DNA of 64,000 nt from Lepas anatifera (lineage: Eukaryota > Arthropoda > Thecostraca > Lepadidae), in the NCBI GenBank assembly GCA_034440635.1, contig JAOTON010001052.1:1-64000 (forward strand), read 5' to 3'. Shown here one piece after another: positions 24,702 through 36,639 of the stretch (positions within the stretch are counted from its first letter, which is position 1; each line of letters starts with the position of its first letter). Made by a program: the position numbers and the translations under genes. The notes below the pieces were generated by a model. The model saw nothing but the letters and a program-made list of their open reading frames with translations, was not told the origin of the DNA and made no database searches.

Positions 24702-24880
24702 ACTTGTTAGACTTTAATCTTTTGATTTCATTCCATCAGCGCGGCCCGTCTTGCACTTATCCTGACCCGCACTTTTTGCATCAAAAATATTTTACCTAGT
24801 TTTTCGTTGTGGCTACATGTGACAATATAGTGTTTTTGGAAAAAACGAATCTGTGGCGACACCCCTAATGAGCTGCATGA
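24702..24880 (+). repeat. direct repeat, right copy
   Basis: Second copy of 23244-23427. Immediately before it is 'ctagattcgtcactg', which resembles a decayed hAT right terminus, suggesting that the material between the two copies includes a dead insertion. Confidence 0.7.
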
Positions 24881-25305
24881 ACCTTGGGGTGAGTTGTATC
24901 ACTGTTACAACATACCCCACCTGGCCTTGATACAACATGTACCACCCTCCCACATTGGAAAAACGTCCTCGTGCTCAACAACCAGTGGCCAGCCGAGAAA
25001 ATCCTTTCACGCACGAATCCTTAGAATCTACCCTTACCACTGCTACAGCGATCCTTCCGATTCGTGATCATCTGAATGACAAAAACACACATTTCCTTAC
25101 GACAAAATTTTACAGAATGACACCCCGAAAACACATTTTCTGCCTAACTGCGAAACGCGCCAAGCCAAGCAGACGGCAGTATAAAGAAAGATGGCGGACC
25201 GCATGCCGCATCATCTGGTCGTGTCGGGGCGCTATCTCTTGGATAGTTTTGGAAAAATCGCTCTGATACAACTTGTCCATGATACAACTCTCCCGCTCTC
25301 CCCTA

Positions 25306-27708
25306 TGTGCCCTGTAAACTCTGGAAATTCTTGGTAGGATAGGATTATATCTTATATTTGCCTATTTTTCTCTAGTGATGCAAAAACAGGCTGAGAAATA
25401 ACAATGGCTGTTTTGTGTTTAATTTAAGAAAACGTCAATGTTTGAGGCAAGCAAAATCAATTCCGACGTATTTTCATGAGTGTCAAAAGTGGGGGGACTC
25501 GTCTCCCCTACTCGCGAATCAGGGGAGTCGCCCACAATTTTAAACCTCGATTTTTTAATTATCTCCCGGTTAACTGCGTGAATCTACGTAAATCTGCTAG
25601 TGGAGTACACCGTCGTTAGTGTTTTATATACAGTCTAAGTTCTCAAAAATTTCCTCCCACCCTCCCCGGTCATCGCCAGTTCGGAATCAGTCACCCAGTA
25701 AAATTCTGTGGTAGCGTCCTTGCGTACTTTGGTGACATTTTATCTCAATGCGGTGAATCTGACCGCTGTCCACTATCCCTGAGGACGGTGAGGGGACTGC
25801 GCTAGTGTTTTCTCTGAATGTCTACCAGATAAGATGGGAGAGTACATGGTGAGCCTCTTGTAAGTAGGTATATCTCCCTCGATACTCCCAATATCTGACA
25901 CCGTCTCCAACTTACAAAAGATAGCACATTATCTTATAAGTCTGCCAATGTTGTCGTGCTATCAATGGGTAGTATGCCAAGGCATTCTAACTGGTAATTA
26001 CATCCCAAACAAAACTATCATCGGTGTGACTACTTCGCGCTATTTATGTCAGCTAAGTAAAGCACTGAAAATAGATCGTTTTGATTATTTGTTTCATGAA
26101 TCCCATGCCTGTTCATTTCATTCCTAATTTTATTTTAGAAAATTAACATGAACAGCGGGAACATACATTTCCTTATATCCAGGTATTTTAGGTGAAAATG
26201 CACTGGATCTACGACCCGATATTGCAGTAATTTCTAGATGAGGACATATTCTAACATCTTATTGTAAAGTCTAAAATTGGAATGTTTATTAGATGGGACT
26301 CAAATATATATGTAGACATTTACTGTTGTACATGTATGTATGTATGTATGCACGAGCAGCGATGCCGCTGAGCTCCCGACCAACCGTGTTACTTCCAAGG
26401 ATTGCGTGAAACAATTACAGGCGAAAGGTCATTGCGGTTACTTCCCGTTTACACTGACCGCGCTATCGGTGAAGGATACAATCAATAGAGCTCCACAAAA
26501 GGCCAACTTCACATAATGACGATAACTTCCAAAGGCCGAAGAAAGCGAAAAAGTGTTTCGTGTTTTCTTCTTTTTCATTTAGAACAGGAGCTGACAGTTT
26601 ATTGACAGAATCAAATCATTCATCTATATTTCACATCACCACACCTCGCAACGCTTTCCTTCCTTCCTCGAGCGCGTTTCAGCTTCTTCCCGGATGTGTA
26701 TGCAAATGGGCCCATTTGTGGGCCGTTAAAATTCGCCTGGGCCAGCCACCGTGTGCACTCGCAGGCCACTAATAGCCTGAGATTAGCGGCTATAGCGGCG
26801 CATTGGGCGGGTTCCGACCGCCCCTGCCGAGCTGTCAGACAATACCCACGATCTGCGGCGTCATCATAGCCAGCAGTTCAGCACCCAACCATCTACAAGG
26901 CCTGCAGAGAGTGAGCGATAGAGCAGCTAGCCGGTCAACCTTCCAGCCGCCCACTTCCGAGGGATAGCGGAGTCCGCTCTGCTCTTCCACTGCCACTCGC
27001 TGTAAGCTTTCCGGCACACTCTATCCCTTTACTCACGACGGATTCTCTCCCTCGAGAACCATTCAGCAGCCTTCCGGAGAGGCTGTATCCAGGTCCTCAA
27101 TGTTAGAAGTGTCAGCGAATTTTAACAACTGGTTTGATTCTTGAATGGATTACCCCTTTTCTATACATTCCGGCAGGAGTATCCGCATGTTCCTGAGCAG
27201 CGGGCCGGAGCCCAACGCTCTACCAACTGAGCAATCGGCTATCTATTCCATATTATATCTAATATCGAAAAGTATCGGCTCTTTCTCTAATATCGAATTC
27301 AGAAGGTCTGTCATAAGAAACATGGAACGTATATCATGACAGAGTCCTTTGTATGGCTGTATGTTAACATGGCAGCGTGTGGTTTACCGACCCAGAAAAG
27401 TGTTTCGATTCAAGCATTTTCATGCAGTTATTTGAAGCGCTTAGTATGCCGCTCACCCCACAGAAGTGCGGCATGGAACTCGCATTCTCCGAACACCTCC
27501 ATACGGGTGACATCATTCCATTCCTTACTTCTTAGTTAACGAAAACACGTTAGCCATATATGTGCCTTTCTCTTTTGCTTTTGCACCACGCACTATCTGC
27601 ATCAAATTGTTTTGGTTTCACTCAGCGAACAACTCTTCCAAGTCTTGGGCCTACCGCCAAGCCAGGCTTGGAAGAATCACCAGACACGAAAAAGGAGAGC
27701 CTCAGAGC
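25306..27708. other. unassigned interval with a GC-rich island
   Basis: No gene is supported. Positions 26640-27010 form a compact GC-rich block containing an exact POU-type octamer (atgcaaat, 26700-26707) overlapping a perfect 16-base palindrome, CAAATGGGCCCATTTG (26703-26718), followed by 'gcctgagattagcggc'. Short frames across it have no motif. A tRNA-like A-box ('tgctcagttggtagagcg' on minus, about 27217-27234) has no B-box partner. Confidence 0.4.
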
Positions 27709-29297
27709 GTCCCGCCCAGGGGTCTAAAAAGTGAGCTTGTGGTCGCCGACTAAAATCCAAGCTTCTTAGATGGTCGCCGAACTTAATACTACATGTATTA
27801 CAAAATCGGTCTTAAAAGTGGTATAAATATGGCTATAGGGAAGCACTGGCGAGTGCAAGGGGGAAGGTACCGATAAAATATAGATAAAAAACCTATAAAA
27901 TATAGATCGGGTTTCTCGATATCGATGACCTAAGCCAGAATCAAGTCATTACCTAAGTGATTTCATGAGATTATAATTCAGTATTAAAGTTAAAGTTATG
28001 ATTTGAAAGCAACAAAATTATACATGCTGGCCCTTAACCCTAGCCCTGGTGACCAGCATGAATCACCTATGAACCCCCCTCTGGTGGGAGGGGGGTTAAA
28101 AATGACACCCTCGATCTCGGAAACAAAGAAAGATAGAAGCGGAAAAAGCGATCGAAAGGTCGTCGGAAATGCAATCGGCGTTACTCCCGAAATTTTTGCG
28201 GAAGGTCAATACTGTGGTCACCAGAGGGGAATAATTCATATACGTCAAAATGTATCAAATGCAGTGCTCTATAAAACCCTGCTTATCTCCGTACGCAAAA
28301 TAGCCGGAACCACTTTCTCAACGCTATTCGACAGAGCCGGACCAGCTCTTTCACTAAGGCAACATCCATTTTCATATCGGTTCAAAGGCTAGGGCGCAAC
28401 AGGACACTGAATATTGGGGATGTTATCACGTAGCTTCAAGTTATAATAGGAAGAACGCTCGCATTGGGCGTGATATGTCGGACCTAAAAGCCAATATTGG
28501 ATAGTGATCAGTCATTTATACGCACTACGCAGTCATGAATACGTATCGATAGTGCCCACTAATCTTAGGCTAAGTCTGTTTGGAGGTCAATCGAGGTTAA
28601 AGATGATACACTGCCCGTACACAAGGGCAATTAAATGGGCGCCAAAAGCGGTGGGACGGGGTACCTACGCATCCTCCTGTTGGCCAACCAGGGGGAGGTC
28701 TCCCCAAAATTTTCGGTTCATCGTCATTAATGCTGTCAGGTACCAAATATGCTCACAATTCCCCTGCCCCGGTCAGCACCAGCCCGGGTCCGTTCCCCTG
28801 TAAAAATTCCGTGGCAGCGCCCCTGGGCATTAACATTTTCGCCCATCACTTCTATACCAAGCAAGATACAACCATGATTGATGCACCATTGTTGTTCTCT
28901 CATCAATAATGGTTTTATTTTGTGTCCATCCATGTGAAAAATTGTTAGGCCTTATCTTAGAGACAAATAAAAGGGTTTGCAGCACCTTAAAAAAGAGCCT
29001 CAGAAACAGTTCTGATGTTTCATTTAACTAGAGAAAAATGTTTTCATGTACATACATGCGTCGTGAAATACTTGTGATTCTTCACCTTGCGGCGCCACAA
29101 ATCAGATAAATTCCTGTAACATTTCAAATAAATAATTCAAACATTATTCATTGGCAACATTTCCTCAGAAGTGCAGTGGAAAATATCAACCATTGCTAAG
29201 ATGAGGCCCAATTTTCGCTCCATTGCTGAACATGGTTCTACTGAAAGCAATAGCAATGCTGTCTCTTGGGAATAACCTTGTTTTCTTTGCATGACAT

Positions 29298-29483
29298 AAT
29301 TAATATTTTTTGGGGCTTATCGACGCACCAACTGCCAGGGTCATATGGCGTCGCCAACTATTTCCCTGTTGGAAGGGTTTCTCGGGAGCCAGCTTGCTCC
29401 TTGTTCAGGGAAGCCGCCGGGCCTTGAACCCGGGTCGGCTGAATGGAAGCCAGCTACGCTGACCACTCCACTACCGCGCCCCC
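29298..29483 (-). mobile_element. tRNA-derived SINE inserted in hAT copy 2
   Basis: A 186-bp insertion absent from copy 1, flanked by the 14-bp direct repeat tctttgcatgacat (29284-29297, 29484-29497). Read on the minus strand, it has an A-box-like 'tagtggagtggtc' (29461-29473) and a B-box-like 'gggttcaaggccc' (29419-29431). A 3' domain 'ttggcgacgccatatgaccc' and an A-rich end follow. LINE-type target-site duplications and pol III boxes fit a tRNA SINE. The 3' domain recurs in the SINEs at 42.2 and 52.0 kb. Confidence 0.9.
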
Positions 29484-29546
29484 TCTTTGCATGACATCAT
29501 TCCCATGATAACTATTTCCAAAGCCCTTAATTGATGCATTTTAGCA

Positions 29547-29725
29547 TTAATAATCAGGACTGAAAAAGTTTCCAGAATAGTTGCTGATGATCCATTTGGA
29601 CCAGGATTGGGTACTGAGAAGAACAGTCTGCATTTCAGCAACCTGTTCTTTTGTGGTGGACACAATCTCTCTGTGATATTTCTGCTGTACCTCTGTGGCA
29701 GTGCTTCCATATTTCATCCATACTA
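29547..29725 (-). pseudogene. exon-like open segment carried by hAT copy 2
   Basis: Counterpart of 15851-16029, with the same splice-acceptor-like upstream sequence and an open frame containing KYGSTATEVQQKYHREIV. The few differences from copy 1 are conservative, which hints at past coding constraint but is too small a sample to prove it. Parent gene not recognised. Confidence 0.35.
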
Positions 29726-30880
29726 GAGAAAACAAAACGATTCAACTTTCTTGTGACAAAAAATACAAGATATTATCAGAAACTTGGATGCATATAATCA
29801 GTCAGTTAAAAAACATACACACACACCCTGATCACCCAGTGTGCATCCATCTGTGCAAAAGACACAGCTTATTCTATGTTTGGCAGACTTGGATTGGACC
29901 ATTGTCCTTGCAGTGGAGTCTTCTGGCAAATTGGAAATGGTTTATCACATCTTTGTGCTGTGCAGGAATGCACATTCATATCCCTTATGGGGTATCAATG
30001 CACAGAGATGGATCTAGGATTTTAGTAAGGGGCAGACCTCTGAGGTTGCATGCTGTCAACCAAAAGGGCACACTTCACCCAAAAGGGTGGCTATCATCAT
30101 CAATCAGTGGGAGAAAACTGTGGTTGGTGTGACTTAAAAATGGTAACAGTGCCATAAATGGGAATGCTTGACCCATAGATGGGAACACCCATTCTCAATT
30201 ATGGGAATGCATGAGACCATTTTCCACGACAATATTTTAGGCCATGAAACAAATTTTTGTTCTTTCTACCTGGCTTATTTCTGTTCTTAAAATTTTAGAG
30301 GACATTTATCTTTGAAGCAGAAACAGGAAATCATACTTTATACCCTGCTTCAAATATTGAAGCTCAACATGTTTATTATGATCATTCACATGTCTTGGTG
30401 CATCTGTGTAAATAAAACACTAGTCATATACAAAATCAATAAATAGATACCTAGTGAAACAATAAAAAGTTTTTAATATTTGATTTATATTGCCACTTGA
30501 GATAATAATATATACAGACCAAGACATATGGCCATACAGAACATGATGTGAGCCAACCTAGCACAACAAAACCTGTTTTCAGCACCTTTAATGTCATTTT
30601 TCTCAACTTCTAAACTTCAAAGCTCCATCTGTAGCCCCATCATTTGTATTCTAGTGGTGGGGGCAGTAGCAAGGTATATTCTGCCTCAGAGACCTGGTTT
30701 AATCAGTTTTGGGGTACCATTTTCCTCAGGCCGTCCTTAATCCTTTCAAACTTAAGGGGTTCTGAACTCGAGTTCAGGGATCTCTTAGACCTGTCACTGC
30801 TGTGGCTCCCCAAATGAAAGCTCAAGTTATTTTCTGTGCCTACTAAGAGCATCCTTAAAATTTTCCTATTTCTCATTTCA

Positions 30881-31102
30881 GGGACTTTAAAATTTATAAA
30901 TAACAGGCCTACTTGGTCACCCAGTTATATGTCCAGCTATAAGGCCCAGTCTGCAAAGTATGGCAGCATGCCAGACGAGTCGCACCAGCCATCTAAAATT
31001 CTCGCACCACCAGCCTCCAAAAATTTGCACCAATCTGGCACATACCAGAGAAAAAATGCACCCATTCCTACCCCTGCAATGCAATGCTACCTCAATCATT
31101 AG
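30881..31102 (+). pseudogene. second exon-like segment in hAT copy 2
   Basis: After a splice-acceptor-like 'ttcctatttctcatttcag' ending at 30880, a frame rich in Ser, Pro, Gln and Lys stays open for about 70 codons (contains RPTWSPSYMSSYKAQSAKYG). In copy 1 the same frame is stopped by a TAG at about 17242. It may be a captured exon or a chance frame. No domain was recognised. Confidence 0.25.
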
Positions 31103-31483
31103 TCAGTTAGTTAAGGAATTTTATAAGGCCCCCTCCTCTGTCTTAATAGTCATTCAGCCATTATTTGTTTAGTTTAAGTTTCACTAACCTCGCAAGTTCG
31201 CACCAGGTTGATAAAATTTGCACCAGTCGGTCCTGTCTCCAAGGGCACTCGCACCGACAAGATCTTGTCGAAAATGCCGTACTTTGCACTGGTATAAGGC
31301 AAGAACATGGTGGTATTAAAAACAGTATACTTGTTATGGATATTCTCATAATTAGGCACCCCAAAAATCATTTGGGAAATCCACGCCCTTGGGAATGTGT
31401 GACTATACAACAATGTTTACGATGATACTTTCTGTGCCTACTAAGAGCATCCTTATCCGTGATTGTGGCTGGAAAGGGTTTAA

Positions 31484-32723
31484 CCCTATTTCCGGCAGGG
31501 GGGCTAATATTACCCCCCTTCAGGTTTTTCAAGAATATCTCCGAAACGGCTTGCGATAGAACTTTGAAACTTCCTGACTTTTCCTAAAACTAGTACAGGC
31601 AGGTTTTCTGAAATTTTCAAGATTATATATTTACCAGGGGCGGAGCTATGGCTGGGTTTTTGGGGAGGTTCTATCCACAAACCAAGTATTATCGTTTGCG
31701 ATGGGTTTTTTGTAAAAGGAAGCCGTCTCTGCTGATCCTGATACCAGTTATATGGTTTTATTATATCATTTGTTATGTGAGATGATAGTGCATTCACAAT
31801 TGTCACTATTTGTATTCATCAGGGGCGGTTACAGCAGTTCAAAATGGGGGGAATGTTATCAAGAAGGACTAAACGTTAGTAAGTGAGAAGACTGCTTACA
31901 GCCGTGCCAGGGCGAATACAATTGGGTATATGAAAATTCAAAATAGTTATAACCCAATTCTAGATTACCAGAGGCGTGTCCAGTCACTACACATTTTCAA
32001 AATGTATATTCCCAGCCAGTATCACCGCCGCGACTCAATATCGTTGTATATTGAAAATGTGTTTCCAATCACCCCACCCCCCCCCCACGACGAGTCCTTG
32101 ATCCGCCTATGTCACCCCCTTTCCCAGAGCTGCAATGGGAGGGTAAAAATTATCAGAAATAAATTTCAACTAGTCGAGGGACTAATATACTCATGCATAC
32201 CATTCGCATATTGTTGGTATGTATTTTACCCCACTGTTTTACCTTACTGCATCCGCCCCTGATGATTTTTTCACTTTTTTTCTCATTTATTTATGTGTCA
32301 AAGATGCCAAGCAGTATATGACGGCTTCTAATCCGCGTAACAAAAACTTTTTAGGTTGTATATATTTCCCCTCATAATCCTGGTCCTGGAACTGCCATTG
32401 AATTTCGAATTTTTGCGTAACTCGAGTATATGAAAATTTTGGGTCAATTATTTGTAAATCTGAACTAGTTTTGTGAAAATCGTACAACAGAGACAAGGGT
32501 TATGGAAAATCTAAAAAATACACAAAATTGTATATTTTGCACGACCTTCTCCTAAAAAATCAAAATTTTGAAATTTTCTTTTTCAAAATAAAGTTTAGCA
32601 GCAGATGAATCTATGGCACTTTGAGTTTTCAAAATCGGCCGGTTAGATTACGAGATCTTAGGGGGGCCGATATTGCCCCCCTTGCCGGAAATAGGGGTAG
32701 CCGGGAGCCTGACGGAAATAGGG
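31484..32723. mobile_element. TTAA-flanked (piggyBac-type) non-autonomous element, copy A
   Basis: TTAA duplications lie at 31480-31483 and 32724-32727, with termini CCCTATTTCCGGCAGG and the inverse CCTGACGGAAATAGGG. The empty site is visible in hAT copy 1 ('gggtttaaacatg'). TTAA plus CCC-type ends indicate the piggyBac superfamily. Next to each end is a GGGGGG...CCCCCC hairpin-like block ('ggggggctaatattacccccc' type). The interior has several short frames that are shared with copy B (40216-41460), but no transposase. It also contains internal hAT-like termini ('caggggcgg', 'ccgcccctg') at about 31820 and 32262 that are part of the family sequence. Confidence 0.9.
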
Positions 32724-34009
32724 TTAAACATGCACCACTTGTATTCAAGTTTTTTTCCTTCTGAGACTTTTCGCGATAAAGCAAAACAAGGAAACATCAT
32801 TGCAAGTAGACTCCAAAACCCACCTAGATTGCACGGACCGTCTATTATAAACGCACATCTTGATTTGGCCCCTTGGATTTAACAAACTGAACACCAGTCG
32901 TCAAAAACGGTGCCCACTGCTTCCAACAAGAATACAAAAATATTAGCGGCAGCCCGCACCGCGCTCGTTCTGAAGGCCGCAGACACCGAAAATGTACCTG
33001 GGCGACCACCGGCGACCAGGCGACCACGCAAGTCGGTGGTTTCGGCCGACTTGGTCGCCCATTGGTCGCCTATTAAAAAAAATGAAAATCACCGACTTGG
33101 TACCGACTCGTGACAGATTCTAGTACATTCTAGTTTGAACTTAAAAATAGTACATAAATACGGTACAGGGAGATGGCATCATCTAAAGTACCAGGTGATT
33201 TCAGTCGTTTTTCATCAAATTGGAACCAAAAATTGTAATAAGAAGAAACATAACTAGCATAGACTAGCAGCAACTAAGGGCGGTGATGATACCAGATGTA
33301 ATCGGCCAAAGATGCCCCGTTGTAGCCAAGCTGTCTTTCAGAAACGCCAAACAAGCCCGGAAACGAAGGCTAACTTGGCTCTTTGTCGAAGTAGATTCTG
33401 CCCATTCTTGGCCAAAGGAACTGGCAGACTTCATCCAATAGATTTTGATGGGCACTGTATGTATTACGATGACGGGTGGAGACAGGGAGAGGGTAAGCAT
33501 ATTTAGAAGCAGGAGCGGATGGTAGAAGCTAAAATCATAGGAAAACAGATGGAATCAGAGCTTGAGACGGTTGCTGGGTCGCCAACCAAAAGATGATAGG
33601 GTCGCCGACGGCGTAGGTAGATCGGCAAGTTTTTAGATCCCTGGTCCCGCCCCGGGCGGCGAGACGGTAATGGGCGGGCGTACTTCTTTGCACAAAATGC
33701 GAGACACCAACGTCTTTATGGCCATAAACATCAATAGAGACCTTATATGCTGAATATTTCTTGCCGGCTATCAAAGACCGACAGTGAGACGTATCGACAG
33801 AGTTCTAACAATGTGTCAATGTGTCTCCTATTTTTCCCAAAACCCTCTCTTTTATCTCCCGCAACTCACCTCACGCCAAAGAAAACCGTTGATGAAGGAA
33901 CACACACACACAATGACAATCAAATCTGTCAAAATGTCGTATGCCCTATACCACTTCATGGTACTTTTCTACATATATATTTTAAAACCCAACTCTGTCA
34001 GTAGTATTC

Positions 34010-34087
34010 ATCTCTCTCTCCCCCTCTCTCTCTCTCTCTCTCCCTCCCCTCCTCTCTCTCACTTTCTCTCACTCTTTCTCTCTCTCA
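34010..34087. repeat. (TC)n microsatellite
   Basis: An impure CT/TC tract followed by G- and C-runs. It causes a Ser/Leu/Pro-rich spurious frame at 33784-34092. The rest of 33652-34295 shows nothing I can assign. Confidence 0.85.
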
Positions 34088-34605
34088 TTTAAGGGGGCAC
34101 CGTGCCCCTAGAACTGGGGGAGGGGCTTCGTGCCCCCCCCAGTTCCGCCGCCATTAGTGACGCCGGCTGTTTGTAAACCTTTGCATGCGTTGGTAAAGAT
34201 TTTTATGCATCGGCATATTACCTGCTGTGTAATATTGACAAGCAGCGTCTCTTCTGTTGCATTTCTGCTGGTTAATACCATGACATTACAGTCAACACTG
34301 AAAGAAAAAATGACACCCAGCCCTAAGATGAACCTAAAATATAGCGAATGAGACACCCTTTTTTGGTGGACTGATGACCATTTTGGGGTATTAGATCCCG
34401 TCATTTGGCACCAGTAACCTTTAGCCGGTGTCATTTCCGAAAGTAACGCGACTCCTCATTTCGAACACCATTTCTGACACCACTTTCTGGCGTCAAAACA
34501 ATGCACACATGGGAGTTACTACATCATTAAGGGTGTAAGGCATTGTAATGGAGGTGTCCCGACCACCAAATGAGGAATTTGCCTCTTTTCGTGAGGTGTC
34601 GGTAG

Positions 34606-36449
34606 CAGAGTTGTGCGACTCACGAGTCGGAGTCAGAGTTTAACTCAAATTCCGACTCGTTCGACTCAGAGTTGAGTTGAGTTGAGTCGAAAAAATAGAC
34701 AGGTGAGTTGAGTTGAGTTGAGTCGGTTCACACCACGTCAATGAGTTGAGTTGAGTTGAGTTGTGAAGACAGCGAGTCAAATGAGTTGACAATCAAAGTT
34801 GACTCAGTATGCAAATATGTTGAATAAGTTTAAATTTGCCCACCTTTTGGAAACCTCCTTTGAAAACCTTTCCCTCCAGTGTTTTAATTGTTTCAATCAA
34901 AATTTTAATTTCTTTCAATATATCAAATTAATCATACGGTTCAATTGCTTATTTTAAAGGCCCATTTGGTCTGAAGAAATCCCTATGCACAAATAATACA
35001 TGTACTCGAAAAATTAAACAGGCTCCTATCTCTGGCCTTGTCTTAAACATTTTAAGAGGTAGAATGCACTGCGAAATGCATTTAAAATATCTAAAAAAAT
35101 CCTCATCATCAATATACTCCTTTTCAACCACCACGCACAGTTATACACTCAAACGTTCCACCACCACTCCAATATAAAAGAATAGCCACAGGCAAGAGAG
35201 TGCGCCATTGCTCTCTTTGAAGAACAAATCTAGTCAAGGATAGGTTCAAGCTAAATAGCTTCAGAGTAAAACATTAAAGAAGTCACATGATAATTAACAA
35301 AGTTATGTGATTATTTCTAAACTGCATATGAAATTGTTTGAAATTGTTTCTTTTGTCTTAAATGCACCGTCTCCAGCTACTGCTTTAACCTATTAAAAGC
35401 AGTTCTTACTGTTAGCACAGACAAGTCTGGACTCTGATTTGACAAAACATTGAAATACTGTTATTGAGCGAATCAGACAAATTATTTCTTACTACTGGTT
35501 GTGTCTGATCGTCGTCCGTATTTTATTTTGAAAGCCGTATACATTGGCAATTATCAAACTGCTCCCATTTTGAAGTGTGATAGGTAGGTGGTACGTGCTT
35601 GCTGTATTGAGAAGGTTTTCAAGCTGAAAATTGTATTGGGTTCAAAAATATCTATGTATAGAATGCAACACAATGATAAAATTTCCATTTCTATTGTCCT
35701 ATGTTATTTGTTGATATGGTACACTATTTCCTAGGTTTTGCTGTAGTTCTTAGAATTTGGAATTGCAACTAGGTACTCTAGTAATTATAGCTTAGATTTT
35801 GGTTCAGCTCATAGCATAGGAATGTTTCATTTAGTATAATTATCTAGCATGGTTCTTTAACAGAAACAAAAAGCATTAGCCTTATCATTCCTGAAAATAC
35901 AGCTTAGATCATGTTTTTTAGCTTGGACCTTTTTCTGATAGTATGGAGGTGCAATTATTTCCCTATTTGGTTGTAACCTTAGCCCATTTAAGTTCCTTTC
36001 CATTCCATGCACATGGCTAAACATGCAAGGCTTCCTTTAGAAATCATTGCAACATGGTGTGGCAGCTTTACCTGGCAGTGGCAGTCTGGAAGAATAAAAA
36101 AGATATCCATGGCTCCTGGCTATAATAAATTTTTAATGTTTCAATTAATTAATCTACCATACATTAATCCTCATTTTCTTGTTAGACTTTCTGTACAGCT
36201 TGTCTTTTAGTGGTTTATTAATTTGTTATTATTTATCATTTATTTATATATTTTGAAACTGAGTCAAAGTTTGAGTTGAGTTAAGTCGTGAGTTGAGTCG
36301 GAGTTGAGTCGGGGTGATTTAGCATTGAGTCAGATTTAAGTCGGTTCACTGAACTCTTGACAATGAGTTGAGTCAGAGTTGAGTCAACCACTCTCAGCAC
36401 ATGAGTTGAGTTGAGTCGACTCAAGAAAATTCTGAAACGCAAAACTCTG
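34606..36449. mobile_element. non-autonomous hAT element with GAGTTGAGTC subterminal repeats
   Basis: A perfect 8-bp target duplication, gtcggtag, lies at 34598-34605 and 36450-36457. The termini are CAGAGTTGTGCG and the inverse CGCAAAACTCTG. Both subterminal zones (about 34626-34810 and 36255-36430) are arrays of 'gagttgagtc' and 'gagtcggagt' words. The 1.44-kb middle is AT-rich and non-coding. Such repeated subterminal words are typical transposase-binding regions of hAT elements; here that role is inference. Confidence 0.88.
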
Positions 36450-36639
36450 GTCGGTAGGGTGTCTGACTCTTTCAAGAAAGGTGTCCGACTCCTTTCGTAG
36501 GGTGTATGAGGAGTGTCAGACTCTTCCAAGAAGGCGTCTGACTCTCTGCACTTAGCTTGCGAGTGATCACGACACTTTTGTAGAGAATTGTGCTCATCAC
36601 TGGAGAGTCTGACTCTTCTGTGACGTCACAGCACGTGCT

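Larger units (their letters stand above)
22523..25303. mobile_element. TA-flanked element with GGGGAG ends and GTTGTATCA words
   Basis: The left edge reads ta|GGGGAGGGTGGGGTGGGTTG and the right edge reads GAGAGCGGGAGAG in inverse, ending CTCTCCCC|ta. TA lies on both sides (22521-22522, 25304-25305). Subterminally, 'gttgtatca' or its inverse recurs near both ends (22680-22765, 24890-24940, 25262-25290). A TA duplication points to the Tc1/mariner or pogo group. No transposase was recognised. Inside are a direct repeat (23244-23427 and 24702-24880) and an 'agctcaggggccc' array. Confidence 0.65.
27717..33643 (+). mobile_element. large non-autonomous hAT element, copy 2 (with nested insertions)
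   Basis: Same family and orientation as 14225-18679. The ends are CAGGGGTCTAAAAA and TTTTTAGATCCCTG. A perfect 8-bp target duplication, gtcccgcc, sits at 27709-27716 and 33644-33651. It is longer than copy 1 mainly because of a SINE (29298-29483), a 24-30 bp templated-looking insertion near 31430, and a TTAA element (31484-32723). Copy 1 is the empty site for all three. Apart from these the copies differ only by scattered substitutions and small indels, so the family was active recently or one copy derives from the other. Confidence 0.93.

Noticed and set aside
27217..27234. tRNA or SINE head on the minus strand
   Set aside because: An A-box-like 'tgctcagttggtagagcg' is present but no B-box follows at a usable distance and no SINE tail is seen.
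31820..32262. Independent hAT element nested in the TTAA element
   Set aside because: CAGGGGCGG-type ends are present, but the same segment occurs in the other copy (40216-41460), so it is part of the family sequence, and the 8-bp flanks do not match.
14225..33643. Segmental duplication of host DNA
   Set aside because: Similarity stops exactly at CAG-type inverted ends and each copy has a different 8-bp duplication, so these are transposon copies.
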